A program made the position numbers and the translations under genes. From Poseidonibacter lekithochrous (GTDB lineage: Bacteria; Campylobacterota; Campylobacteria; Campylobacterales; Arcobacteraceae): a stretch of 64,000 bases of DNA. Positions 28,520-37,319 of the stretch are shown here, in pieces. Location: positions 310,001 through 374,000 of the forward strand of contig NZ_CP054052.1 in assembly GCF_013283835.1 (NCBI RefSeq), written 5' to 3'. Under the pieces are notes generated by a model. The model worked only from the letters and a program-made list of their open reading frames with translations. It did not search any database and was not told the origin of the DNA. How positions within the stretch are numbered: the stretch's first letter is position 1; each line of letters begins with the position of its first letter.

Positions 28520-30934
28520 ATGAGTAAAAATATTAATACAATCGAAAATTCACAATTAAGAGATTCAAGTGTGGTAATGGATTTAAAAAGAATGGGTGCA
28601 ATGCATCAATCTAGAATCAGTTTCACTAGAACTTTAATAAGAAAAATGGCAAATGAAAATTGGACTGTTACTAAATCTAAATGGGATTTATGTAAAGACG
28701 GTTATGGTACAGCTATTTACGAATTAAAAACACCAAACAATACATATAATGTAGTAATCTTTTCTAATCATATTGAAGATGATGAAAGAAATGATAGAGT
28801 TATTGCTGAAAAGTGGGATACAACATTTACATTAATTGATGGAGATGTAAGTGACACTTTATTAGATGCTCTAAGAAATAATGTACCACTTCAAGAAGCA
28901 GGAAGAAACTCAAATAGAGCTTTAGTACTTGCTCGTGCTAATAAATCTGTTAGAGTTTTCTCTCATGTAATTGACTCATTAGCTAAAGGTGAACAACCAA
29001 GCATTGAAGAAGTTTCAAAAGTTGGTTATATCCTAAGAACTACTGCTGTTTACGGTAGTGGTAAATTTGGAATTAATGATTATGCTGCACTAGGAAAAAA
29101 CCCAGACTTCTCTCAGTCTTTTTCTGCAGAAATGTGTGCTGTATATATCTTAAGACAATTCTCACTTGATTGGGCAAACTTTATTGCTAAAAATAAAGGT
29201 GGAGATAAAGCAGTATCTTTAGATAAAGATATTCAAAGATTCTTAGGAGTTGGTAATGCAACTGGTTTAGGAATGGCTCCATATTTAATTAGACACCCAA
29301 AAGTTGTTGATAATTGGTTATACCAAAGAGAATTAGCTTTAAGTAAAGTATCATTAGAAGAGATTACAAAAGAAAAATCAAAAGAATTAATTGCTTATTT
29401 AAATAGAGCAATTACACATTTAGAAGATGTAGTAACAATAAATGAACACCAAAAAGAATTAAATGTAAAAGCAGCTTTAGAGATTCCAAGTATTATTGAA
29501 TCAACAAATGAACTTCTTGGTAAAACATACAAAGAATTAATTCAAAGTACAACTAGTCTTTCTTTCGAAGCACAAGAAGTTCTTATTTCTTCAATTATTG
29601 AATTATATCCGCAACTTGTTGATTGTCATGAAAGTGAAATGAGAGTTGATGAACAACCATTAGAATTATCTGGGGTTACAATAGAAGCTTTAAAAGCTAA
29701 AATTCAATCTCATTATTCTTGGGCTTTAAAATATGATTTCTCAAAAGAGAAAAGTAATTATTGGTTCTGGTATGTATCAGAAGATAAAGGTGAACCAAGA
29801 TTAGGAATTAGAAATGTAGATAAGGGTGCTGAATTAGAATTGCCTTTAGATATAGCTAGACAAGTATCTAAATTAAATAAAATTTTAGTAGATATTTCAA
29901 ATGAAGAAGCAGTAACTAAGTTCTTATTAGAAAACCCTCAATACTCATCTATTATTAGAAGAATTTGGACTATGGGTGCTTGTAAAATGGGTGAAATTCA
30001 AGCTAATGTAATTGATGAAGAATTTTTACCAATGGATTTATTAAGAGCTAAACTTGCTATGTTTGGAGCAACTAAATTTGATCCAAGATCAGATAGATGG
30101 GTTCAAGTTACTTTCTTCCAAAGTGCGCCACTAGTTGATGAGGTTCATAATGGTGAGTGGTTATTCCCTCAAATTCCAAAAAGTAAAGATGATAGATTAA
30201 ATGTAGAAAGTGGAAAAATTTCTGTTTCAAGAACAGAGTTAGCAACTATGTGTAATAACGCATTTAATGGTCTTAAAAGAGATTCAGGAGAAGCAGATTT
30301 AATTTCTAAAATGGTTGTTGATTTAGAGATGGTTGGATTAAATGGAGTTAAACATTTTGCAAATGCATTAAAGTATTTAAAAAATTCTAATAACTTATCA
30401 TTAAATATTTCATCAGAAGGTTCTCATATTACTGCTGATTTAAATAATGACACAATTTTAGGACATATTCAAATTTTAGTAGCTTACGCATTAGAATCAG
30501 TTCCTAATTATGAAACTGTAACTTTAGAGATTAAAAATTGTCACAATAGATGGTTAGTATTCTCTCAAGCACTAAGAATTGCTAAAAAAGGTCTAAATGC
30601 TAGATTCTCTTGGAATAATTCATCAGATAATGGGAAAATCTCATACTGCATAAATGCTAATGATGATTTACCAACAGTTTGTAACAGTACAACTGATAGT
30701 TCAGATGTTAGATCTTTAACAATTGAAATTAGTAAAAACAAAATAGAAAGTACTTGTGATAGTGCTGAAGTTATTAGCTCTCAAACTTTACAAAAGTCAT
30801 TTAATAATGCAGTTGAAAATGGTTTAGTTATCAATTTAAATGATTGGAATGATTTAAAAGAAGTTGCAAAAGCTATTTATGTTGCATCAAGTGAAACTTC
30901 ACGAAATGATGCTGGTGGAGTAGTAGAGAAATAA
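28520..30934 (+). CDS. 804-residue protein of unknown function, partner of YdeP-like oxidoreductase
   Basis: I cannot assign this to a characterised family. It has no signal peptide and no membrane segment, so it is probably cytoplasmic. Conserved-looking blocks are the N-terminal HQSRISFTRTLIRKMANENW (about 29-48), QRFLGVGNATGLGMAPYLIR (about 240-259), YSWALKYDFSKEKSNYWFWY (about 393-412), and a region around 485-545 rich in Arg, Trp and Pro (IWTMGACKMGEIQ, DRWVQVTFFQSAP). A GGAGAGAG RBS precedes the ATG. It ends 2 bp before the molybdopterin oxidoreductase, so the two are almost certainly co-translated and probably work together. Similar blocks occur, as far as I recall, in uncharacterised proteobacterial proteins. 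Confidence 0.75.
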   Translation: MSKNINTIENSQLRDSSVVMDLKRMGAMHQSRISFTRTLIRKMANENWTVTKSKWDLCKDGYGTAIYELKTPNNTYNVVIFSNHIEDDERNDRVIAEKWDTTFTLIDGDVSDTLLDALRNNVPLQEAGRNSNRALVLARANKSVRVFSHVIDSLAKGEQPSIEEVSKVGYILRTTAVYGSGKFGINDYAALGKNPDFSQSFSAEMCAVYILRQFSLDWANFIAKNKGGDKAVSLDKDIQRFLGVGNATGLGMAPYLIRHPKVVDNWLYQRELALSKVSLEEITKEKSKELIAYLNRAITHLEDVVTINEHQKELNVKAALEIPSIIESTNELLGKTYKELIQSTTSLSFEAQEVLISSIIELYPQLVDCHESEMRVDEQPLELSGVTIEALKAKIQSHYSWALKYDFSKEKSNYWFWYVSEDKGEPRLGIRNVDKGAELELPLDIARQVSKLNKILVDISNEEAVTKFLLENPQYSSIIRRIWTMGACKMGEIQANVIDEEFLPMDLLRAKLAMFGATKFDPRSDRWVQVTFFQSAPLVDEVHNGEWLFPQIPKSKDDRLNVESGKISVSRTELATMCNNAFNGLKRDSGEADLISKMVVDLEMVGLNGVKHFANALKYLKNSNNLSLNISSEGSHITADLNNDTILGHIQILVAYALESVPNYETVTLEIKNCHNRWLVFSQALRIAKKGLNARFSWNNSSDNGKISYCINANDDLPTVCNSTTDSSDVRSLTIEISKNKIESTCDSAEVISSQTLQKSFNNAVENGLVINLNDWNDLKEVAKAIYVASSETSRNDAGGVVEK

Positions 30935-30936
30935 CA

Positions 30937-33180
30937 ATGGAAAATCAACATCTAAACGTTAAATCAGCTGGTGGATGGGGTGCATTAATATCATCTGGAA
31001 AATTCTTAATGAGAGAGGGCTTTTTAAAAGGCTCTCAAACATTATTTAGACTAAATCAAGTTGAAGGATTTGATTGTCCAGGTTGTGCATGGCCAGACCC
31101 AGAAGATAGTGAACGATCAATGACTGAGTTTTGTGAAAATGGAGTAAAAGCAATTGCTTTTGAAACTACAAATAAAAGAGCTTCTAGTGAGCTTTTTTCA
31201 CAAAAAACAGTGTCAGAACTAAATGAACTTGATGTTTATTCAATAACAAATCAGGGGCGTTTAACTGAGCCTTTTTATTACAATAGAGCTAAAGATAAAT
31301 ATGAACCTATTTCTTGGGATAGCGCTTTTGAAGTAGTATCTAAACATTTAAAAAGTTTAGAAAAACCTGATGATGCAATTTTTTATACATCAGGTAGAAC
31401 ATCTAATGAAGCAGCATTTTTATACCAACTAATGGGAAGAATGTTAGGGACAAACAATTTCCCTGATTGTTCAAACATGTGTCATGAAAGCTCTGGTGTT
31501 GGAATGGGTGAATCAGTTGGAATTGGAAAAGGAACAGTATCTTTAGAAGATTTTGATAAAGCTGAGTTAATTATGATTTTTGGGCAAAACCCAGGAACAA
31601 ATCACCCTAGAATGTTAAGTGAATTACAAAAAGCTAATAAAAGAGGTGCGAAGATAGTATCTATCAACCCTTTAAAAGAAGCTGGTTTAGTATCTTTTGT
31701 TCATCCACAAGACGTGGGTCAAATGCTTACTAATAAAGCAACACCTATTAGTACAAATTATTACCAAGTAAAACTAGGTAGTGATATGGCTTTAGTTCAA
31801 GCAATTGTGAAATATATTTTAGAAAACTATTCAATAACTTTAGATTTAGAGTTTATAGAAAAACACACTGCTGGATTTGAAGAGTATAAAAAACAGATTC
31901 TTTCAAAAGATTGGAATGAATTAGTAAAACAAACTTCTTTAAGCAAAGAAGAGATTATAGAAATAGCTGAACTTTATGTTGAGTCAGATAAAACTATTTG
32001 TTGTTGGGCTATGGGATTAACACAACATGAACACGGTGTTGCAACAATTGAAGAAGTAATGAATCTATTATTACTAAAAGGTAATATTGGAAAAGAAGGA
32101 GCTGGTGCTTGTCCTGTAAGAGGTCATAGTAATGTACAAGGTGATAGAACTGTAGGAATTTCAGAAGCTCCAAAAGAAGATTTCTTACAAAAAATTGATA
32201 GTGTATTTAACTTTAAAAGTCCAAGATCTCATGGTTATGATGTGGTTCATGCTATTAAAGCAATGCATAAAGAGAAAAATAAAGTATTTATAGGTCTTGG
32301 TGGTAATTTTGCCGATGCTGCACCTGATACAAAAATTACATATGAGGCTTTAGAGTCTTGTAATTTAACTGTACATATTTCTACGCATTTAAATAAAAGT
32401 CATTTAATATGTGGAAAAGAAGCACTGATTTTACCATGTCTTGGAAGAACAGAGTTAGATATCCAACAAAATGGTGTACAAAGTGTTACTGTTGAGGATT
32501 CAATGAGTATGGTTCATCCTTCAAAAGGAAGAAATACTCCAGCCTCTAGAGATTTAAAATCAGAACCTGCAATTATTGCAGGAATTGCCGATGCAACATT
32601 TGGTAAAGAAAAAGTTGATTTTATAGATTTAATTAGTGATTACAATAAAATTAGAGAAAAGATTGAAGAAGTATTGCCAACTTTTACATCTTATAATGCC
32701 TCAATGGAGAGTAAAACTGGACTTGAGTTATATAACTCTGCAAGAAATAGAGTTTGGGAAACAGAAACGAAAAAAGCTAATTTCCTTGTAAATATTGCTC
32801 CTGATTTAACTCTAGATGAAAATCACTTGTCTTTAATGACTATGAGATCTCATGACCAGTTTAATACAACTGTATATGATACAAATGATAGATATCGTGG
32901 AATAAAGAATAAAAGAAAAATTATCTTCTTAAATGAGAAAGATATTAAAAAACTCGGACTTAAAAATGGGGAGTTTGTAAATATTCAATCTCACAGTAAA
33001 GATGAAATAAAAAGAGAAGTTTTAAATTTTGAAGTAGTAGCTTATGATATTAAAGAAGGATGTGCTGGGGCTTATTTCCCAGAAGCAACACCTTTAGTTT
33101 CAATTAATCATTTTGATAAAAAGAGTTTCACTCCTTCATATAAATTTATTGATATTACTTTAGAGAAAGTGAATAAATAA
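30937..33180 (+). CDS. FdhF/YdeP-family molybdopterin oxidoreductase
   Basis: 747 residues, DMSO-reductase superfamily. The N-terminus has the YdeP-type motif FDCPGCAWPDP with Cys47 and Cys50, and Cys66 in EFCENGVKA. The probable metal ligand Cys is in DCSNMCHESSG (about 190). Molybdopterin-binding stretches are GQNPGTNHPRM and MGLTQHEHGVAT, and the C-terminal domain has SHDQFNTTVYD. No Tat signal is present, so the protein is cytoplasmic. YdeP relatives have no firm physiological reaction; formate is a possible substrate by relation to FdhF. It follows the 804-residue protein by 2 bp and precedes a winged-helix gene by 9 bp. Confidence 0.85.
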   Translation: MENQHLNVKSAGGWGALISSGKFLMREGFLKGSQTLFRLNQVEGFDCPGCAWPDPEDSERSMTEFCENGVKAIAFETTNKRASSELFSQKTVSELNELDVYSITNQGRLTEPFYYNRAKDKYEPISWDSAFEVVSKHLKSLEKPDDAIFYTSGRTSNEAAFLYQLMGRMLGTNNFPDCSNMCHESSGVGMGESVGIGKGTVSLEDFDKAELIMIFGQNPGTNHPRMLSELQKANKRGAKIVSINPLKEAGLVSFVHPQDVGQMLTNKATPISTNYYQVKLGSDMALVQAIVKYILENYSITLDLEFIEKHTAGFEEYKKQILSKDWNELVKQTSLSKEEIIEIAELYVESDKTICCWAMGLTQHEHGVATIEEVMNLLLLKGNIGKEGAGACPVRGHSNVQGDRTVGISEAPKEDFLQKIDSVFNFKSPRSHGYDVVHAIKAMHKEKNKVFIGLGGNFADAAPDTKITYEALESCNLTVHISTHLNKSHLICGKEALILPCLGRTELDIQQNGVQSVTVEDSMSMVHPSKGRNTPASRDLKSEPAIIAGIADATFGKEKVDFIDLISDYNKIREKIEEVLPTFTSYNASMESKTGLELYNSARNRVWETETKKANFLVNIAPDLTLDENHLSLMTMRSHDQFNTTVYDTNDRYRGIKNKRKIIFLNEKDIKKLGLKNGEFVNIQSHSKDEIKREVLNFEVVAYDIKEGCAGAYFPEATPLVSINHFDKKSFTPSYKFIDITLEKVNK

Positions 33181-33189
33181 GGAAATAAA

Positions 33190-33609
33190 GTGAGTGTTTT
33201 AAATTCAAGAATTGACGGATTGGAGTATATTAAAAATATTGAAGAAAAATTTATTAATATTAAAATCCCTCTTTCTCTTGAAAATCAGTTAATTATTGAA
33301 AACTTTTTTAATGAACTTCAAGAAGTTAATTTAAAAGAGTTAGTTAGTAATTGGTTTATTGATGAAAAGAACTGTGCTGTAATTAGTCCTGATAAAACTT
33401 ATTATTTAACTAAAAGAGAGTTGGTTTTTACACAACTATTATTAAAAAATAGAATTGTTACTTATGAACAGATGTCATACTATATCTGGGAGTGTAAATC
33501 AAATATAACTCAAAATGCTATTAAGAGTTTTGTAAAAAATTTTAAGAAGAAGATGCCCCCGTCAATTCTTAAAAATGTTAATGGTATAGGGTATAGGTTC
33601 TTAGCCTAA
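33190..33609 (+). CDS. Winged-helix (OmpR/PhoB-type) DNA-binding protein without receiver
   Basis: 139 residues. The C-terminal 75 residues have the OmpR-type winged helix: YYLTKRELVFTQLLLKNRIV, MSYYIWECKSNITQNAIKSF, then NVNGIGYRFLA at the end. The first 60 residues are not a receiver domain: there is no phospho-acceptor Asp pocket and the region is too short. The start is GTG with a GGAAATAA spacer. It sits between the YdeP-like enzyme and a solute-binding protein. It may be a local regulator that answers a ligand or partner protein instead of a kinase. Confidence 0.7.
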   Translation: MSVLNSRIDGLEYIKNIEEKFINIKIPLSLENQLIIENFFNELQEVNLKELVSNWFIDEKNCAVISPDKTYYLTKRELVFTQLLLKNRIVTYEQMSYYIWECKSNITQNAIKSFVKNFKKKMPPSILKNVNGIGYRFLA

Positions 33610-33619
33610 AAGGAATAAA

Positions 33620-34357
33620 ATGAAAAAGGTATTTTTAGCAGGTTTAGCACTACTTACAACAGTAGTGTCTTCTTCTGCAAATGAAGTGATTAAAATTACA
33701 ACAGGAGAGTGGGCACCATATACTATTGAAAAGAGTAAAAGTGGTGGAGTTCTTCAAAAAATTGTAAATGAAGCATTAAAATTAGAAAATATAGATGTTA
33801 AATATGAATTCCATTCATGGGAAAAAGCCTACTCTCTTGCAAAAGAAGTTACAGCAGATGCTACAATTCCATGGTTTAAAACAAAAGATAGAGAGAAAGA
33901 TTTTCTTTATTCAAAAAATGCAATTCTTAGAACAAAAACTGTTTTCTTCCATTTAAAAAGTTTAGACTTTAAATGGCAAAAATATGAAGACCTTAAAAAT
34001 TATAGAGTTGGTGAGACATCTGGTTTTAAAACTGAAAAGCTTTTAAGAGAAAAAGGTGTTGATGTTGAAATGGCTATTAGTGAGAAAGAGAACTTTCAAA
34101 AACTATTAGATGGAAAAATTGATGTAACTTCTTCAAGTTATCTTGTGGGATATAACATCATCAAAAATTCATTTACAGCAGAAGAATCTGCAAAGTTTAC
34201 TAATGATTCAAAAAAGGTATATCCAGCAACTGGTGTTTACTTTTTAGTTTCAAAGAAACATCCAAAAGCACAAGAGTTAATTAATAAATTTGATGCAGGA
34301 CTTAAAAAATTAATTAGATCTGGGAGGTATATTAAACTTATTAAAGAAGCAATTTAA
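33620..34357 (+). CDS. Periplasmic solute-binding protein, family 3 type
   Basis: 245 residues with a signal peptide (about 1-20, ending SSSA). The core follows the family 3 extracellular solute-binding fold: ITTGEWAPYTIEKSKSGGVL, LDGKIDVTSSSYLVGYNIIK and VYFLVSKKHPKAQELINKF. No permease or ATPase gene is adjacent, so it may feed a distant ABC transporter or act as a sensing protein. It is 10 bp after the winged-helix gene. A similar stand-alone protein occurs at 49604. Confidence 0.8.
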   Translation: MKKVFLAGLALLTTVVSSSANEVIKITTGEWAPYTIEKSKSGGVLQKIVNEALKLENIDVKYEFHSWEKAYSLAKEVTADATIPWFKTKDREKDFLYSKNAILRTKTVFFHLKSLDFKWQKYEDLKNYRVGETSGFKTEKLLREKGVDVEMAISEKENFQKLLDGKIDVTSSSYLVGYNIIKNSFTAEESAKFTNDSKKVYPATGVYFLVSKKHPKAQELINKFDAGLKKLIRSGRYIKLIKEAI

Positions 34358-34542
34358 TTAAATAGAAACTCATAATCATTTCAGATTAAGGCAATTATTT
34401 AAAAGTTTAGTATTCTTCAGGTGTAAGAGTTGGAATAAAATATTAAGAAAAAAACCCTCCCTTTTTTCTTAATAATGTTAACTTCTCTTACCCATTGATT
34501 ATTTGAAAAGCCTTTAACAACAAAGCTATAGTAAAAAACAGA

Positions 34543-34563
34543 ATATATATTTAAGATATATTT
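34543..34563. promoter_or_regulatory. AT-rich palindromic operator, copy 2 (before GntR-2)
   Basis: The 21-bp stretch, read as its complement, matches the site before dctP with two mismatches (core TTAAGATATATTT). It lies 38 bases before the ATG of the second GntR regulator, suggesting autoregulation. The 243-bp gap 34358-34600 contains nothing else that I can support. Confidence 0.45.
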
Positions 34564-34600
34564 AAATATAATTTCTAAAATACGTAGTTAGGTATGTTAA

Positions 34601-35242
34601 ATGAAGAATAAACTAAAACGAGAAAAAAATAAAACAATGACAGAACAAGTTTATGAAAAACTTGAAGATCTTATTGTATTTTGTGAAATAGAACCAGGAA
34701 CGGTTTTAACAGAAGCTGAGATATCTGAAATGGTTGGAGCTGGTAGAACACCTGTTCGAGAAGCTTTACGATTATTAGCAAATGAATCTTTAGTTAATAT
34801 CTCTAGAATTGGGGTATTAATTCCTGAAATGAGTGGCTCTACTCAACTTCAATTATTAGAAGTAAGACGAGCAATACTACAACTATGCGTAAAATCTGCA
34901 ATTGATAGACTAACAGAATTAGATAAAAAAAGCCTACAAGAATTAGTAAATATTGTTGATGAACAAGATGATGTTGAATTTTTACATTGGTTAAAAGAGA
35001 GACATAGAATCTTAGCTAAATGTTCAAAAAATCAATTTATATATGAAGAATTACGAAATGTACAAGGTCTATCTCATAGATTCTGGTATTACTATGCTAA
35101 AAAAGATGACCATCAAAAAGGTAAAGTTTTACATAAAAAAATTCTAGAAGCTGTAATTGATCAAGATAAAGAATCTGCTGCAAAATATGTAGATGATTTA
35201 ATTGATTACTTAGAAGCATTTGTAAGAAGTCATGCTATTTAA
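34601..35242 (+). CDS. GntR-family transcriptional regulator 2
   Basis: 213 residues, paralogue of the regulator at 21535. Winged helix (about 11-75: TMTEQVYEKLEDLIV, ISEMVGAGRTPVREALRLL, with the standard Arg53) and an FCD-like helical effector domain (YEELRNVQGLSHRFWYYYA, LHKKILEAVIDQDKESA). The strong conservation of YEELRNVQGLS and FWxYYAKK between the paralogues suggests related effectors. It precedes the TRAP operon, and the same 21-bp operator occurs before both, so control of that operon is likely. Confidence 0.88.
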   Translation: MKNKLKREKNKTMTEQVYEKLEDLIVFCEIEPGTVLTEAEISEMVGAGRTPVREALRLLANESLVNISRIGVLIPEMSGSTQLQLLEVRRAILQLCVKSAIDRLTELDKKSLQELVNIVDEQDDVEFLHWLKERHRILAKCSKNQFIYEELRNVQGLSHRFWYYYAKKDDHQKGKVLHKKILEAVIDQDKESAAKYVDDLIDYLEAFVRSHAI

Positions 35243-35268
35243 AGAGTAAACATATAAGTTTGCTCTTT
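35241..35268. terminator. Terminator after GntR regulator 2
   Basis: An 11-bp stem (AAAGAGTAAAC at 35241-35251, GTTTGCTCTTT at 35258-35268, one G-U pair) overlaps the stop codon. It is followed by a short T-containing stretch. Confidence 0.6.
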
Positions 35269-35389
35269 ATACTTTCTAATTAAAACTAAACAAAAAATCT
35301 ATAAAAATTCATATTTGAGCTTATTTAAGCCAATAAAATATTAAAATAACATATATAACTATTTCTAGTATATTTTTTGTATATATTCT

Positions 35390-35410
35390 AAATATATCTT
35401 AAGTATATTT
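35390..35410. promoter_or_regulatory. AT-rich palindromic operator, copy 3 (before dctP)
   Basis: AAATATA-N7-TATATTT with the centre TCTTAAG, 50 bases before the dctP ATG. It differs from copy 1 at two central positions only. Related half-sites lie just upstream (35370-35386). Probable binding site of GntR regulator 2. Confidence 0.5.
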
Positions 35411-35460
35411 TAAGTTAATGAGGCGTATACTGACATTATATAAACTATAAAGGAAGAGAT

Positions 35461-36513
35461 ATGTTTAGAAACAAATTACTAGGAACAGCGTGTGCGTTAT
35501 TATTAGGTGCGGTATCATTAAGTGCAGAGACTTGGAAGTTTGCCAGTGAAGAGGCAAAAAAAGATGTTCAAGATATCTATGCTCAAGAATTTGCAAAAGT
35601 AGTAAAAAAAGAGTCTAATGGAAAAATTAAAGTTAGAATCTATTATTACGGACAACTTGGTGGTGAAAATGACATTGTTGAATTAACTTCAAATGGTTCA
35701 ATCAACTTTGTATCTGTAGGAACTGGTCACTTAGGTTCATACGTACCTGAAGTTCAATCAATTTCAATTCCATACGTATTAACTAATAATGAAGATGCAG
35801 CTTACGAAGTATTAACTACAAGTAAAACTATCTATAATGATTTAGCTCCAAAATTCAAAAAAGCTAATTTAAAACTTTTATCAATGATTTCTGAGGGTGA
35901 AATGGCATGGGGTGCAAATAAACCTATTAGAACTCCAGAAGATTTCGCAGGACAAAAAATCAGAACATTTACATCTACAATTCCAGTAGAAACATACAAA
36001 GCATTCGGTGCAGTTCCAACTCCATTATCATGGGGAGAAGTTTACTCTTCTTTACAATTAGGAACAGTTGATGGTATGGTAAATCCAATGTACTTCATTT
36101 ACAATGCTAAATGGCACATGGTTCAAAAATACATTATGTTCCCAGGTCAACAACCATATATTGGAACAATTTCAACAAATGCAAAATGGTTTGCTAAACA
36201 AACTCCAGAAAAACAAGCAATTATTAATAAGGCTATCAAAGCAGCAAATAAAGCAGCATTTGAATACCAAAAGAAAATTAACAAAGAAAATACAGCAAAA
36301 ATGTTAGAAGAAAACAAAGAGTTAAAACTTATTACTTTAACTGAAGCTGAGAGAGCAAAATTTAAAGATATTAGTAAATCTTTACATGGAACATTCTTAG
36401 ATGTAGTAGCTAAAGCTTATCCAGATGATAAAAAAGAACAAGCTAAATCAGACGCTAAAAAAATCTTAAATAACTTAATTCAAGAAGTAAAAGACGCTGA
36501 AAGCAGACACTAA
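35461..36513 (+). CDS. dctP: TRAP transporter solute-binding protein (DctP family)
   Basis: 350 residues with a signal peptide (about 1-22, ending LSAE). DctP proteins bind small acids or zwitterions in the periplasm and pass them to DctQM. The family Arg that holds the ligand carboxylate is in KIRTFTSTIPVETYKAFGA (about 160), and the signature PLSWGEVYSSLQLGTVDGMV (about 183-202) is clear. A GGAAGAGAT RBS precedes the ATG. The membrane subunits follow after one intervening gene. In ectoine clusters the equivalent gene is uehA/teaA. Confidence 0.93.
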   Translation: MFRNKLLGTACALLLGAVSLSAETWKFASEEAKKDVQDIYAQEFAKVVKKESNGKIKVRIYYYGQLGGENDIVELTSNGSINFVSVGTGHLGSYVPEVQSISIPYVLTNNEDAAYEVLTTSKTIYNDLAPKFKKANLKLLSMISEGEMAWGANKPIRTPEDFAGQKIRTFTSTIPVETYKAFGAVPTPLSWGEVYSSLQLGTVDGMVNPMYFIYNAKWHMVQKYIMFPGQQPYIGTISTNAKWFAKQTPEKQAIINKAIKAANKAAFEYQKKINKENTAKMLEENKELKLITLTEAERAKFKDISKSLHGTFLDVVAKAYPDDKKEQAKSDAKKILNNLIQEVKDAESRH

Positions 36514-36515
36514 AT

Positions 36516-36539
36516 AAAAGCCCCTCTCGGGGTTTTTTT
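36516..36539 (+). terminator. Terminator/attenuator between dctP and the EutA-like gene
   Basis: A GC-rich stem CCCC-TCTC-GGGG (36521-36532), extended by A-T pairs, is followed by seven T. It lies inside the presumed operon and would let the abundant binding protein be made in excess over the membrane subunits. Confidence 0.8.
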
Positions 36540-36547
36540 AAGGAAAA

Positions 36548-37318
36548 ATGATGGAAATAAAAGTAATAAATAGCGAACTTAAGAATACAATTTCTCACAA
36601 TGGAAAAATAGGTTTAATACTTCTTGCAACAGATCAAATCACATTATATGAATTTGAAGCAATTTTAAAAGACACTGGAGTTTTATGTTTCCCTTCACGG
36701 GTAATGATGGATTCAGTTGAATTAACACCAGAAGTTTTAATGGCAATAAAAAATGAATTAGCAAGTGCAACTAATACTATCCTTCCCGGACTGACTTTAG
36801 ATGTGGTAGCACTTTCATGTACTTCTGCTTCTATGACAATTGGAGAAGATGAAGTTGCAAGAATTATTAAACAAAGTGATACAAAAAGAGAAATAAAAGA
36901 AGTAACAAATCCGTACACAGCAATTAAAAATGCTTGTGAGTTTTTAAATGTAAATGAGTTAGGAGTAATTACTCCATACAGCATAGAAGTTACACAAGGT
37001 ATTTTAGATGGAATGGAACCTAATATTAAAACTATTAGTGCTGCAACATTTAATAACCCAAATGACAATTTAGTTCCAAGTATTACTCCTGAGTCTATAA
37101 AAGATGCAGTAATTCAAATGGCAAAAGATGAAAATATTAAAACAATTTTTGTTTCTTGTACAAATTTAAATATCTGTAGATATATAGATGAATTAGAAGA
37201 AATTACTGGGAAGAGAATCTTAACAAGTAACCAAGTTATGGCTTGGGACATTTTAAGATTAGCAAATTATAAAAAACCAATTTTAGGTTTTGGTTCACTT
37301 TTTAAGGAAGAAAGATAA
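36548..37318 (+). CDS. EutA/maleate-isomerase-like enzyme (Asp/Glu racemase superfamily)
   Basis: 256 residues. The paired catalytic cysteines of the Asp/Glu racemase superfamily are present: Cys91 in ALSCTSASM and Cys204 in FVSCTNLN. The N-terminal GKIGLILLATDQITLYEFE is the pattern of maleate isomerases, arylmalonate decarboxylases and the EutA protein of ectoine clusters. Its place inside a TRAP operon with an M24 hydrolase and a fold-II PLP enzyme is like ectoine-utilisation clusters, so I favour the EutA-like reading. A second ATG at 36551 has better RBS spacing. Confidence 0.75.
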   Translation: MMEIKVINSELKNTISHNGKIGLILLATDQITLYEFEAILKDTGVLCFPSRVMMDSVELTPEVLMAIKNELASATNTILPGLTLDVVALSCTSASMTIGEDEVARIIKQSDTKREIKEVTNPYTAIKNACEFLNVNELGVITPYSIEVTQGILDGMEPNIKTISAATFNNPNDNLVPSITPESIKDAVIQMAKDENIKTIFVSCTNLNICRYIDELEEITGKRILTSNQVMAWDILRLANYKKPILGFGSLFKEER

Positions 37319-37319
37319 T

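Noticed and set aside
36521-36540. End of operon at dctP
   Set aside because: The GC-rich terminator is strong, but the following genes are closely spaced, in the same direction and encode the missing TRAP subunits; partial read-through is more likely.
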